DNA of 64,000 bases from Cytophagales bacterium UBA2561 (GTDB lineage Bacteria > Bacteroidota > Bacteroidia > Cytophagales > Thermoflexibacteraceae): assembly GCA_002340355.1 (NCBI GenBank), contig DDLX01000008.1, positions 12,119 to 76,118 of the forward strand. The letters run 5' to 3'. The position numbers were made by a program, and so were the translations under genes. Position 1 is the first letter of the stretch. Every line of letters begins with the position of its first letter. Below the pieces are notes generated by a model. It ran no database searches. It was not told the origin of the DNA and saw nothing but the letters and a program-made list of their open reading frames with translations. Below, piece by piece: positions 28,301 through 35,300 of this stretch.

Positions 28301-28687
28301 GATGGTGAGAAAGTCACTTTAACCCCTGAAGATGTGTTAATTACGACTCAAGATATTGATGGTTGGTTGATTGCTCAGGAAGGAAGTTTGACGGTTGCTT
28401 TGGATATTACCATCACAGATGAACTCCGAAAAGAAGGCATTGCTCGTGATTTGGTAAATCGAATTCAAAACCTGCGAAAATCGAAAGGTTTGGAAGTTCA
28501 GGATAAAATTAAGGTTGAAATTGCCAATGCTGAACCAACTGTTTTACAAGCCATTGAAAGTCATAAAGATTACATTTGTTTGGAAACACAGGCAGTTATT
28601 TTGAATTTTGCGGATAATCTTACCGAAGCCGATGAACTCGAAATTGATGAGTTTAAGTTTTTGGTTACGATAACAGTTGAAAAATAA
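25358..28687 (+). CDS. ileS: Isoleucyl-tRNA synthetase
   Basis: The 1109-residue product has all class Ia features. The HIGH-region reads PPSANGMPGIHH (about 50-61), the editing CP1 domain is present (WTTTPWTLSSNT), the KMSKR loop is KGEKMSKRKGN, and a long anticodon-binding and C-terminal region follows. It charges tRNA-Ile in the cytoplasm. The length is that of the longer bacterial/eukaryotic-like IleS form. It ends in a terminator. No T-box leader is visible in the 87-base upstream space. Confidence 0.96.
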   Translation: MAEKYKEYKNVSLPEVNREVLQFWQKNHIFEKSISSREGKKSFVFYEGPPSANGMPGIHHVMARAIKDIFCRYKTLKGFQVKRKGGWDTHGLPVELQVEKELGITKEDIGTKISVEEYNQKCREAVMKYKSVWDDLTERIGYWVDLDNPYITFENDYIESCWSLLKKLHEKDLLYKGYTIQPYSPAAGTGLSSHELNQPGCYRDVKDTSIVAQFKIKNTENDYFLAWTTTPWTLSSNTCLVVGKNIDYVKIKTTNQYTHQPINVILAKKLVNKVFGNTYILESEFNPKNKKHKRKITYTIEEEFKGSELVGTAYEQLMPYVQPTENQENAFKVILGDFVTTDDGTGIVHAAPTFGADDFRVAQQNNVPAITVTDENGEVMPLVDKKGRFVKEVTDYPEYFVKAEYYPEEVQNAPDFKPTDVLIAIQLKEENKAFKVEKYEHSYPHCWRTDKPVLYYPLSSWFIRTTSLKSRLVELNNTINWKPKSTGEGRFGNWLENLVDWNLSRSRYWGTPLPIWRTEDNSEERCIGSISELQTEIEKAREAGFENPENVEDLHRPYVDNITLVSASGKPMFRETDLIDVWFDSGAMPYAQWHYPFENDDIFKESYPADFISEGVDQTRGWFFTLHALAGLIFDSVAFKNVVSTGLVLDEKGEKMSKRKGNVIDPFEALKEHGADPIRWYMMVNSNPWDNLKFSLTGLDEVKRRFFGTLKNTYGFFALYANLDNFQYQEAKIPVTERTESDRWIISKLNSLIKIVDEAYADYEPTKVARAIQDFTIDDLSNWYIRLNRKRFWKGDYGIDKMAAYQTLYECLETIAKLMSPIAPFYSEQIYQDLNAVSSKESAESIHLSLMPEVNEDEIDLQLEEKMTLAQNVSSLTHSLRKQQKIKVRQPLEKVLVPALNENTKTYLNEVAELIKTEVNVKAVEILEDDAGILVKKAKPNFRKLGQQFGKKMKLITPQINKMSQDDIKTLEQTGEFIIDLDGEKVTLTPEDVLITTQDIDGWLIAQEGSLTVALDITITDELRKEGIARDLVNRIQNLRKSKGLEVQDKIKVEIANAEPTVLQAIESHKDYICLETQAVILNFADNLTEADELEIDEFKFLVTITVEK

Positions 28688-28708
28688 ATTTCTGGGAATC
28701 AATATTTT

Positions 28709-28745
28709 AAACCCGTCAAGTTTTCAAAACCTGACGGTTTTTTTA
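28709..28745 (+). terminator. Terminator after ileS
   Basis: An imperfect stem (AAACCCGTCAAG with CTGACGGTTT, inner GTTTTC/AAAAC) is followed by a T run, 22 bases after the ileS stop. Confidence 0.7.
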
Positions 28746-28804
28746 TGTAGACGAATTTGATTTTGTACACTGAGCTTGACCAAAGATTATAAGAGGTTGC
28801 TTAG

Positions 28805-28876
28805 TACATGACGATTCAGTTAAACGCAGTAGCGACCGAATGGGAGCTATTGCCGTTTTAGCCTTTGTTGTGTGTA
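28805..28876. repeat. Imperfect palindrome, attC-like, 3' side of the NTF2-like gene
   Basis: TTAAACGCAGTAGC (from 28820) pairs with GCTATTGCCGTTTTA (to 28860) around a 12-base loop, and the outer arms TACATGAC and TTGTTGTGTGTA extend the palindrome. The size and layout recall integron or cassette recombination sites, but the core does not fit the GTTRRRY consensus exactly. Confidence 0.4.
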
Positions 28877-28925
28877 GTTTTCTTTCATATTAGTTATTAC
28901 TCTTAAATCTCTTTCGAATAAAATA

Positions 28926-29531
28926 TCATTTTTTGTTCTTTGAAAGTTGAAGTACTATGGATTTGTTCAGTGACTGATAATCAAAATAATCCGTATGCTT
29001 TGTAATTTTTTCATTTTTAAACTCCAAGACTGTAATACCTTTTGTTGAAACAGTTATGTTATTCAGCGATTGTCCTCCAAAAAATGCTTCTGTTCCAGTC
29101 ATTTTTGAATCAACGTACAATACGACATTATCATTTGATTCGAAAATGTAGGTGATATTTATTTTGAAATCAATATCCTCACTTGGCGTCCCCCTATCCA
29201 TATATTCAACAAAATTAGAAATGCCCTCAATATGTTTAGGCAATCCTTGTTTATCATCAACTGTTGGGTCTGAAAAAACAAATTCATCAGCAACGAGTGA
29301 CTTGACTGTATCATAATCTTTGTTATATAAGGAATGGTAATATTTTTTCGCTAAGCTAACTTGAACATTAAAGTGTTCTTGTTTTAGATTAAGATTTTCA
29401 TTATTAGTTTTTTCTTTTGTCATTGTTTCGGATTCTTGTTTCTTTTCATTTTTGTTAAAGTTCACAATGTAATATGTCATTAAACTTCCAAATAGAGCAC
29501 CAATGAGTACTCCTAAAAAAAATTTTTTCAT
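28926..29531 (-). CDS. Membrane-anchored NTF2-like (SnoaL-type) protein
   Basis: The 201-residue product has one N-terminal transmembrane anchor (residues 5-24), a charged linker of about 25 residues, and a C-terminal NTF2/SnoaL-like cone fold (about 50-195). In the fold, VSLAKKYYHSLYNKDYDTVKSLVADEFVFSDP starts the typical helix-strand arrangement and GITVLEFKNEKITKHTDYFDY ends it. The class holds enzymes and ligand binders, so no specific role can be named. It sits alone between two imperfect palindromes and beside an interspersed repeat, an arrangement suggesting acquisition as a unit. Confidence 0.72.
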   Translation of the reverse strand: MKKFFLGVLIGALFGSLMTYYIVNFNKNEKKQESETMTKEKTNNENLNLKQEHFNVQVSLAKKYYHSLYNKDYDTVKSLVADEFVFSDPTVDDKQGLPKHIEGISNFVEYMDRGTPSEDIDFKINITYIFESNDNVVLYVDSKMTGTEAFFGGQSLNNITVSTKGITVLEFKNEKITKHTDYFDYQSLNKSIVLQLSKNKK

Positions 29532-29567
29532 CTCATTATCTTCTAATAGTTAACTAATCCGTTCTAA

Positions 29568-29625
29568 ATTACACACAACGCTAGCATAAAGTTACGTTTT
29601 TAATGTGATTTATGCAATGTTATGA
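29568..29625. repeat. Imperfect palindrome, 5' side of the NTF2-like gene
   Basis: AACGCTAGCATAAA (29578-29591) pairs imperfectly with TTTATGCAATGTT (to about 29623). The adjoining AAATTACACACAACG is an inverted copy of TTGTTGTGTGTAGTTTT at 28867-28881 on the other side of the gene. Confidence 0.4.
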
Positions 29626-29660
29626 ATTGTTTTTGTGCGTCTCAAAAATAATTTATCAAC

Positions 29661-29768
29661 GCCCAAATATACGTAATTGTGGATATTTTTCCATTACAAA
29701 GTAGGTATATCCAATTTTTTGATGAGCATAAAATAAATATATTAAAATATTGTAAATCAGAAAGTTAT
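29661..29768. repeat. Interspersed repeat R, copy 1
   Basis: Bases 29661-29702 match 63568-63608 with one gap and two mismatches (core GTGGATATTTTTCCATTA), and 29749-29768 match 63649-63669 nearly perfectly (TATTGTAAATC-GAAAGTTAT type). It lies 130 bases upstream of the NTF2-like gene; the other copy lies 170 bases upstream of the SLATT-like gene. Confidence 0.6.
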
Positions 29769-29974
29769 TAGGTGATTTTGCAGAATTATAAAAATATGGC
29801 AAAACGTATTACACTATGGATATTCAAAAACTGGTCAATGAATTTAAACAAAAATCGCCCTCTTGATTTTCAATAAGTTATAAATTTGGTGCGGAAGCCC
29901 TAAAGTTGAATTCCTATTTTTGGAAACATCCCATTTTTTTAGTATATTTCTTACCAAACAAATCGCATCAAATT

Positions 29975-30595
29975 ATGGCTTTTTCTGATTTTAAAAGTGT
30001 ACTGGAAGTTGCTCAAAAATATAACTTAAAAACAGGCAATCGTCGTTTTTTGGAGTCGAATTTGTCGCTGTCTTTGCCTCAATATTTTTGGGATGATTTG
30101 GAGTATTCTCTAAATACCAAAAAACCGAATCCCAGTGAAATAGCTTTGTCTGAAAACTTCATCTCTCCAATTATTCGGTACGTGGCACGTCGTCATCCGC
30201 ATTTGATTTTTTGGAGTCGAGAATACGATTTAAATGTGGATGAAGTTTTGTGTGGAAAACCTGATTACTTATTTTCTTATAATCCTGAACCTCAGTTTTT
30301 TGCTCTTGGAAACCCATTAGTTTGTGTGGCAGAAGCCAAAGTTGAGAAGTTTGGTGAGGCATGGGGACAAAATTTAGCTGAAATGGTGGCTTGTCAAAAA
30401 TTAAATCCTGAAATTACAATCTATGGCTGGACGACTAACGGCGATATTTGGCAATTTGGAAAATTAGAAGGCAATATTTTTACCCAAGATTCTCGTTCGT
30501 ATTCACTAACTACACAAGCCGAACAAATTGCAGGGATTTTGGATTGGATTTTTGCTGATGCCGTCCGACAAGCCGAAAATTATTTGAAAAATTAG
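29975..30595 (+). CDS. PD-(D/E)XK-like nuclease-fold protein, hypothetical
   Basis: The product is 206 residues from the ATG at 29975; the longer TTG frame is doubtful. The segment EYDLNVDEVLCGKPDYLFSYN, followed by LVCVAEAKVEKFGEAWGQNLAEM, gives the D...ExK pattern and trailing Gln of restriction-like nuclease folds, resembling the N-terminal domain of type I restriction subunits. WTTNGDIWQFGKLEG follows, as in type I restriction HsdR N-terminal relatives. There is no methylase or specificity partner nearby. Its role could be DNA cleavage or only a remnant of such function. It ends in a strong terminator. Confidence 0.6.
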   Translation: MAFSDFKSVLEVAQKYNLKTGNRRFLESNLSLSLPQYFWDDLEYSLNTKKPNPSEIALSENFISPIIRYVARRHPHLIFWSREYDLNVDEVLCGKPDYLFSYNPEPQFFALGNPLVCVAEAKVEKFGEAWGQNLAEMVACQKLNPEITIYGWTTNGDIWQFGKLEGNIFTQDSRSYSLTTQAEQIAGILDWIFADAVRQAENYLKN

Positions 30596-30618
30596 ACATA
30601 AAATATTCATTATCAAAA

Positions 30619-30651
30619 CTATAAGGTTTTCGGAAACCTTATAGGTTTTTT
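30619..30651 (+). terminator. Terminator after the PD-(D/E)XK-like gene
   Basis: A perfect 11-base stem (CTATAAGGTTT, 30619-30629, with 30634-30644) and a TCGG loop are followed by a T run. Confidence 0.85.
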
Positions 30652-30827
30652 ATGCAAATGGGTTTAATTTTATACTAATTTTTTAATTTATTTTAGTATA
30701 AAATGCTTAAAAATTAAAATAATTAGTTTTTCAAAAAAAATCTGATGGATTCTTAATCTAATTGAGATGAAATAGTGTATTTTGAAATTATTTAAACAAG
30801 ATCTAAAATACTAATTTTATTTATTAA

Positions 30828-31364
30828 ATGAAAATAGGAATTTTTTTTTGTATTATATTCAGTTTTTATGGAATAAGCTGTGCCTCGAAAACAAAAACAA
30901 AAAATGACCCTACTGATACGTTAAAATACGAAGGTGCATTAATCACATTTGAAGAGGTTAAGACGCTATACAGTGAAAACGCTCAAATGAAAATTAAGCT
31001 TGAAGCACCCTTGCAGTATTCTGACCAAAACGGTGACGTAAGGTATCCGAAGGGGGCAATGGTTACGATGTATAACGAAAATGGAATTCGTTCGACTACC
31101 TTGAGGGCGGATTCTGCTTTTTATGAAAAAATTCCACGACTTTATACTGCTATTGGTAAGGTGGTCGTTAGAAATCTTATTCAAAAACAAACTTTACAAA
31201 CCGACAAATTGCACTGGAATCAAGCCAAACGAGAAATTTATACCGATCAACCTGTTCGAATTACGACTCCTTACGAAATTTTAGAAGGAATTGGAATGAC
31301 CTGTGATGAAGATTTTACCGAATATACTATTTGGAAACCTACAGGTATTTTTACAGTGGACTAA
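30828..31364 (+). CDS. lptC: LPS export lipoprotein LptC
   Basis: A 178-residue lipoprotein with lipobox ISCAS near residue 19. The beta-rich mature part (GALITFEEVKTLYSENAQMKIKLEAP, YPKGAMVTMYNENG, LRADSAFYEKIPRLYTAIGKVVVRN) has the repeated strand pattern of LptC/OstA-like proteins. The last part (LEGIGMTCDEDFTEYTI) is typical of Bacteroidota LptC. LptC passes lipopolysaccharide from the LptB2FG extractor to LptA in the periplasm. The expected partner lptB is far away in the window. The next gene, leuD, follows after 113 bases. Confidence 0.82.
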   Translation: MKIGIFFCIIFSFYGISCASKTKTKNDPTDTLKYEGALITFEEVKTLYSENAQMKIKLEAPLQYSDQNGDVRYPKGAMVTMYNENGIRSTTLRADSAFYEKIPRLYTAIGKVVVRNLIQKQTLQTDKLHWNQAKREIYTDQPVRITTPYEILEGIGMTCDEDFTEYTIWKPTGIFTVD

Positions 31365-31477
31365 ACTCATTTATTTGATTAAGTCCTCTTTTTTTCGCAT
31401 TTTTAGCGAACTTTGTCTTGAAGTTATTTAGTAAGGTAATTTGATACGATTTTAATTTTTAGTGCAGATAAAAGCAG

Positions 31478-32071
31478 ATGGAACAACAAAAATTTGAAAA
31501 ATTGCAGTCACGGGCTGTCCCTATCCCAACCGAAAATATTGATACTGACCAAATTATTCCTGCTCGATTTCTAAAAGCTACTACACGAGAAGGCTTTGGG
31601 GATAAACTTTTTGCCGATTGGAAAAATGACGAAGCAGGTAAGCCTATCCCTGATTTTCCGCTTAATGATTCAAAGTATAGTGGACAAATCTTGGTAGCAG
31701 GTAAGAACTTTGGCTGTGGTTCAAGTCGAGAGCATGCAGCTTGGGCAATTGCAGATTATGGCTTTAAAGTGGTGATTTCCAGTTTTTTTGCAGATATTTT
31801 TAAAAATAACGCCCTCAATAATATGCTTTTACCTTTGCAAGTGTCTGAAAATTTCTTGCAAAATCTATTTCAAGCTATCCAAGCGGATACGCATGCAAAA
31901 ATCGAAGTAGATCTAGAAAACCAAACAGTAACTAACTTAGTATCAGGTAATTCAGAAACCTTTGAGATTAATCCTTATAAGAAAACATGTTTACTCAATG
32001 GTTATGATGATTTGGATTATTTACTGAATCAAAAAGAAAATATTGAGGCTTACGAAGCAAAAAGAGCCTAA
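31478..32071 (+). CDS. leuD: 3-isopropylmalate dehydratase small subunit
   Basis: The 197-residue product has the LeuD layout: NIDTDQIIPARFL near the N-terminus, NFGCGSSREHAAWAI containing the conserved substrate-binding loop, VVISSFFADIFKNNALNN, and a swivelling C-terminal part. With LeuC it isomerises 3-isopropylmalate in leucine synthesis. No leuC or other leu gene is visible next to it. It ends in a terminator and is followed by gldG. Confidence 0.93.
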   Translation: MEQQKFEKLQSRAVPIPTENIDTDQIIPARFLKATTREGFGDKLFADWKNDEAGKPIPDFPLNDSKYSGQILVAGKNFGCGSSREHAAWAIADYGFKVVISSFFADIFKNNALNNMLLPLQVSENFLQNLFQAIQADTHAKIEVDLENQTVTNLVSGNSETFEINPYKKTCLLNGYDDLDYLLNQKENIEAYEAKRA

Positions 32072-32089
32072 GAACGATTGGGACACAAT

Positions 32090-32127
32090 AAACTTACTAG
32101 GTTTCGAATACTTAGTAAGTTTTTGTT
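32090..32127 (+). terminator. Terminator after leuD
   Basis: AAACTTACTA (32090-32099) pairs with TAGTAAGTTT (32113-32122) and is followed by T residues. Confidence 0.75.
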
Positions 32128-32161
32128 TTAAAAATCAAAATTTAACACTCATTTAAAAGCG

Positions 32162-33832
32162 ATGAAAAATCCCGTACAACTCGAACGTTATTTACAATTC
32201 ATTGCCATCGGCTTATTTTTAGTCTTGATTAATGTGTACGGAGATCGTTTTTTTTTCAGTCTTGACTTGACCGAAGAAAAGCGATTTACAATTTCGGAAG
32301 CTACTAAAAAAACACTCCACAATTTAGATGATGTCGTTTATATTGAAGTCTATTTAGATGGAGACTTGAACGCTTCCTTCCAGCGTTTACAGAAATCTAT
32401 ACGAGAAACACTTGATCGTTTTCGAATGTATGCGGGAAACCGTTTACAATATAAATTTATTAATCCTGATGCCTTTGAAAAACAAGAAGATCGTCAGGGA
32501 TTTTATCAACAGTTGGTCAATAAAGGGATTCAACCTACCCAGCTTTTTGATACTGAAAATGGGAAACAAATTCAGAAAATTATTTTCCCTGCTGCCTCCA
32601 TTTCATACCAAAATGAAGAACGCTCTGTTCTACTTTTGAAAGGCAATAAAACTGCTACTGCCGAAGAACAATTGAACCAATCTATCGAAGGATTAGAGTA
32701 TGAATTTGCTACTATGATCCAAAAAATGTCTCAACAGAAACGATCTGTTATTGCTATCTCAGAAGGGCATAATGAATTGAATAATAATCAATTGACAGGT
32801 TTATTAAATACATTAAATGAGAGTTATATTGTTGAACGAATCAATTTACAAACCAATTCCTTAGATGGTATTAATGCCGTAATTATTCCACAGCCCAAAA
32901 TACCGTTTTCACCTGTCGAAAAATACCATTTAGATCAATTTATCATGCGTGGTGGAAAGGCATTATTTTTTTTGGATATGGCACAAATGAACTTGGATAG
33001 TATTTCGATTGGTGGAACATATGCTTTTGGATATGATTTGCAATTAACAGATTTATTATTTCGATATGGTGTTCGACTTAATCAGGATTTAGTACAGGAT
33101 ACCGAAATGGGAACAATTATTTTGAATGTAGGAAATTTAGGTAATAAAGCTAATTTACAGCCTGTTCCATTTCCATATTATATCAAATTGAATAATTTTG
33201 CCAAGCACCCAATTGTTCGAAATCTAAACGGTATTTATGCACAGTTTTTAGGAACAATTGATACGGTCAAAGCGGATGGAATTCGGAAGACTCCACTAAT
33301 TTTCACCAATAAATATTCTCGTACAAAACAACTACCTACAATGGTAAGCTTGGATGAAGTAAAGTTAGAGTTAGATCCTGAATTGTACCGAAAAAAATAT
33401 TTACCAGTGGCGTACCTTTTAGAAGGGAAATTTACTTCTTTATACCGCAATCGTTATGCTCCACAAGGAGTTCAAAATCCAAAGATTATTCCCCAAAGTC
33501 CCGAAACACAAATTTTTGTTTGTACAGATGGCGATATTTTGAAAAATGATTTTGACCCCAAAACTGGTAATCCGTTACCTCTAGGCTTTGAAAAAACTAC
33601 TCGTCAAACATTTTCCAATAAAGAATTGATATTAAATACTTTATCTTATATGTTAGATGAGAATGGTTTGATATTGACTAGAAATAAAGAAATTACTTTG
33701 CGACCTCTAGATAAATTTCGGATTGGTGAAGAAAAGGTTTTCTGGCAAACTTTAAACTTAGTTTTACCAATTATATTAGTATTAGCCTTTGGCGGATTAC
33801 GATTTTTCTTGAGAAAAAAGAAATATGAATAG
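32162..33832 (+). CDS. gldG: Gliding-motility ABC auxiliary protein GldG
   Basis: A 556-residue protein with transmembrane helices at about 12-31 and 527-549. Between them lies a large periplasmic region with LDLTEEKRFTISEATKKTL at its start and GHNELNNNQLTGLL in the middle, the usual ABC_transp_aux-type layout. GldG, with GldF and GldA, forms an ABC transporter needed for gliding in Flavobacterium-like bacteria. Here gldF is not adjacent, so its complex partner must lie elsewhere. The product is therefore called from sequence alone. Confidence 0.82.
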   Translation: MKNPVQLERYLQFIAIGLFLVLINVYGDRFFFSLDLTEEKRFTISEATKKTLHNLDDVVYIEVYLDGDLNASFQRLQKSIRETLDRFRMYAGNRLQYKFINPDAFEKQEDRQGFYQQLVNKGIQPTQLFDTENGKQIQKIIFPAASISYQNEERSVLLLKGNKTATAEEQLNQSIEGLEYEFATMIQKMSQQKRSVIAISEGHNELNNNQLTGLLNTLNESYIVERINLQTNSLDGINAVIIPQPKIPFSPVEKYHLDQFIMRGGKALFFLDMAQMNLDSISIGGTYAFGYDLQLTDLLFRYGVRLNQDLVQDTEMGTIILNVGNLGNKANLQPVPFPYYIKLNNFAKHPIVRNLNGIYAQFLGTIDTVKADGIRKTPLIFTNKYSRTKQLPTMVSLDEVKLELDPELYRKKYLPVAYLLEGKFTSLYRNRYAPQGVQNPKIIPQSPETQIFVCTDGDILKNDFDPKTGNPLPLGFEKTTRQTFSNKELILNTLSYMLDENGLILTRNKEITLRPLDKFRIGEEKVFWQTLNLVLPIILVLAFGGLRFFLRKKKYE

Positions 33833-33852
33833 TAATTTAAAATATTAAATAA

Positions 33853-34341
33853 TTAGTTTTCATTTATTTTTCCGCAATTAGTTTTTCGGCGAGTATCCGT
33901 AATTTGAATAATTCGCCAACCGTCAGGGGTTTTGAACATTTGAAACGCATTGACACCACAATGGCTAAACTTCTTTGAAACATAAAATTGGTAAGGAGTC
34001 CAAGCCGTAGCCAGATTCGCATCAATCTGAATTATATAATCTAAAATTCGTTCATCATACATTTCTTGATGAGGAGTACCAACTATTTTAATGAACTCAT
34101 CTACAGACTCAGATTTGATGATGGGATTTCCAGCCTTATTAATGAAAGTAGTTTGTAAACGTGCTGAAGGATGAAACGTAGAACGTATAGCTACACTATC
34201 TATCTGGCGCATTCCATCAAAAAGTTGCTGAATCACCTTAATAACTTCTTGTTCATCAGGTGAATAGGTTTTATTTTGGGCTTGTAATATATGTATCAAA
34301 CCAAATCCAAAAAGGAACAAAATAATAAACTTTAGGTTCAT
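33853..34341 (-). CDS. Secreted NTF2-like (lumazine-binding type) protein
   Basis: The product is about 162 residues from the ATG at 34341. An upstream in-frame ATG at 34365 begins MNLKIIHKMNLK, a near repeat of the same start, so either could be used. It has a signal peptide (FIILFLFGFGLIHILQAQ) and a mature domain with VIKVIQQLFDGMRQIDSVAIRSTFHP, AWTPYQFYVSKKFSHCGVNAFQMFKTPDGWRI, which fits the small periplasmic NTF2-like family. The role is not known. It lies just downstream of the hydrolase gene on the same strand (27 bases from the hydrolase stop to 34341), so the two may share a transcript. Confidence 0.72.
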   Translation of the reverse strand: MNLKFIILFLFGFGLIHILQAQNKTYSPDEQEVIKVIQQLFDGMRQIDSVAIRSTFHPSARLQTTFINKAGNPIIKSESVDEFIKIVGTPHQEMYDERILDYIIQIDANLATAWTPYQFYVSKKFSHCGVNAFQMFKTPDGWRIIQITDTRRKTNCGKINEN

Positions 34342-34368
34342 TTTATGTATAATTTTTAGGTTCATATC

Positions 34369-35226
34369 TTATTCATATTTCAGAATAGCCTCATGAATTA
34401 GTTCTGGATGTGTCCAAGGTGTAAAATGATTCATATCAGGAATGAAAACAGTATCTAACTTAGCATTGATAAATTTTTTCTGAACAAAATCCAAATTTTC
34501 GGCGGGAGCAAGAAAATCTTTTCCTCCTTGAATGACGGTCGTAGGGTGCGTAATCGTTTGCCAAAGTGAATCCATTTTTCGAAGCTCATTAGCATGTTGT
34601 AACTTTTCATCATTAGCCACTCGCATTGAAGTCGGTACCATCCAGCGAAAAATCCACCAATCGGCAGGGTAGGAAATCCAAAACACTTGCTCTAATTCGG
34701 GAGCCATTGTTCCCGCCACTAAGATTAGCGCTTTTATTTTATTGGGGTATTCCATTGCCATCCGTGCAATAATTGGCGCACCGAACGAATGACCTACTAG
34801 AATTATCTTTTCTTTATTTTTCTGAAATTCAGGTACTTGAGCAATAAATTGAGCTTGTTTTAAAATCGAAGGTTCAGATTTACCAAAATCCGAATAACCA
34901 TAACCTGCCCTATCTACCGAAATCATACGGAACTTTCGTACTAAAACCGAATCTTTCATAAAATCAAAAAAAGCGTCTGCTCCCCCTGGTGCGCCATGTA
35001 CAAACATTAGTAACGGCAATGTATCTGATTTTGATACCTTAACATAACGCAAATTTCGTTTTTCAGATTCCATTGATATGGTCTGAATATCAGGAGATAC
35101 AGGGGCATTTTTGAAGCTTTTCAATACTTTTTTATTGCTTTGACGAAACTGCATACAACTCCCAGCAATTAGGTATAATACCGAAAAAAGAATGATAATT
35201 CCCAGAAATTTTCGGTATTTTTTCAT
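34369..35226 (-). CDS. Alpha/beta hydrolase, membrane-anchored
   Basis: The product is 285 residues from the ATG at 35226. An N-terminal transmembrane or lipoprotein-type segment (LGIIILFSVLYLIAGSC) is followed by an alpha/beta hydrolase core. FVHGAPGG gives the oxyanion region, VGHSFGAP the nucleophile Ser, and the C-terminal MNHFTPWTHPELI the catalytic His. The Cys after AGS could be a lipidated residue. The substrate cannot be inferred. It is transcribed with the NTF2-like gene. Confidence 0.8.
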   Translation of the reverse strand: MKKYRKFLGIIILFSVLYLIAGSCMQFRQSNKKVLKSFKNAPVSPDIQTISMESEKRNLRYVKVSKSDTLPLLMFVHGAPGGADAFFDFMKDSVLVRKFRMISVDRAGYGYSDFGKSEPSILKQAQFIAQVPEFQKNKEKIILVGHSFGAPIIARMAMEYPNKIKALILVAGTMAPELEQVFWISYPADWWIFRWMVPTSMRVANDEKLQHANELRKMDSLWQTITHPTTVIQGGKDFLAPAENLDFVQKKFINAKLDTVFIPDMNHFTPWTHPELIHEAILKYE

Positions 35227-35300
35227 GTTCAAACTTGATTTTTTTACAAATCTATGAAATTAAGTCGGAAGGAATTGAGTCTGTACCTATTTCTTTTCCT

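Noticed and set aside
28805..28876. Classic integron attC site
   Set aside because: The palindrome fits in size and shape, but the core differs from GTTRRRY/RYYYAAC and no IntI integrase gene is in the window, so it is reported only as cassette-like.
29770..29930. Short frame MDIQKLVNEFKQKSPS near 29817
   Set aside because: Only 16 codons, no conserved feature, within a region of repeats.
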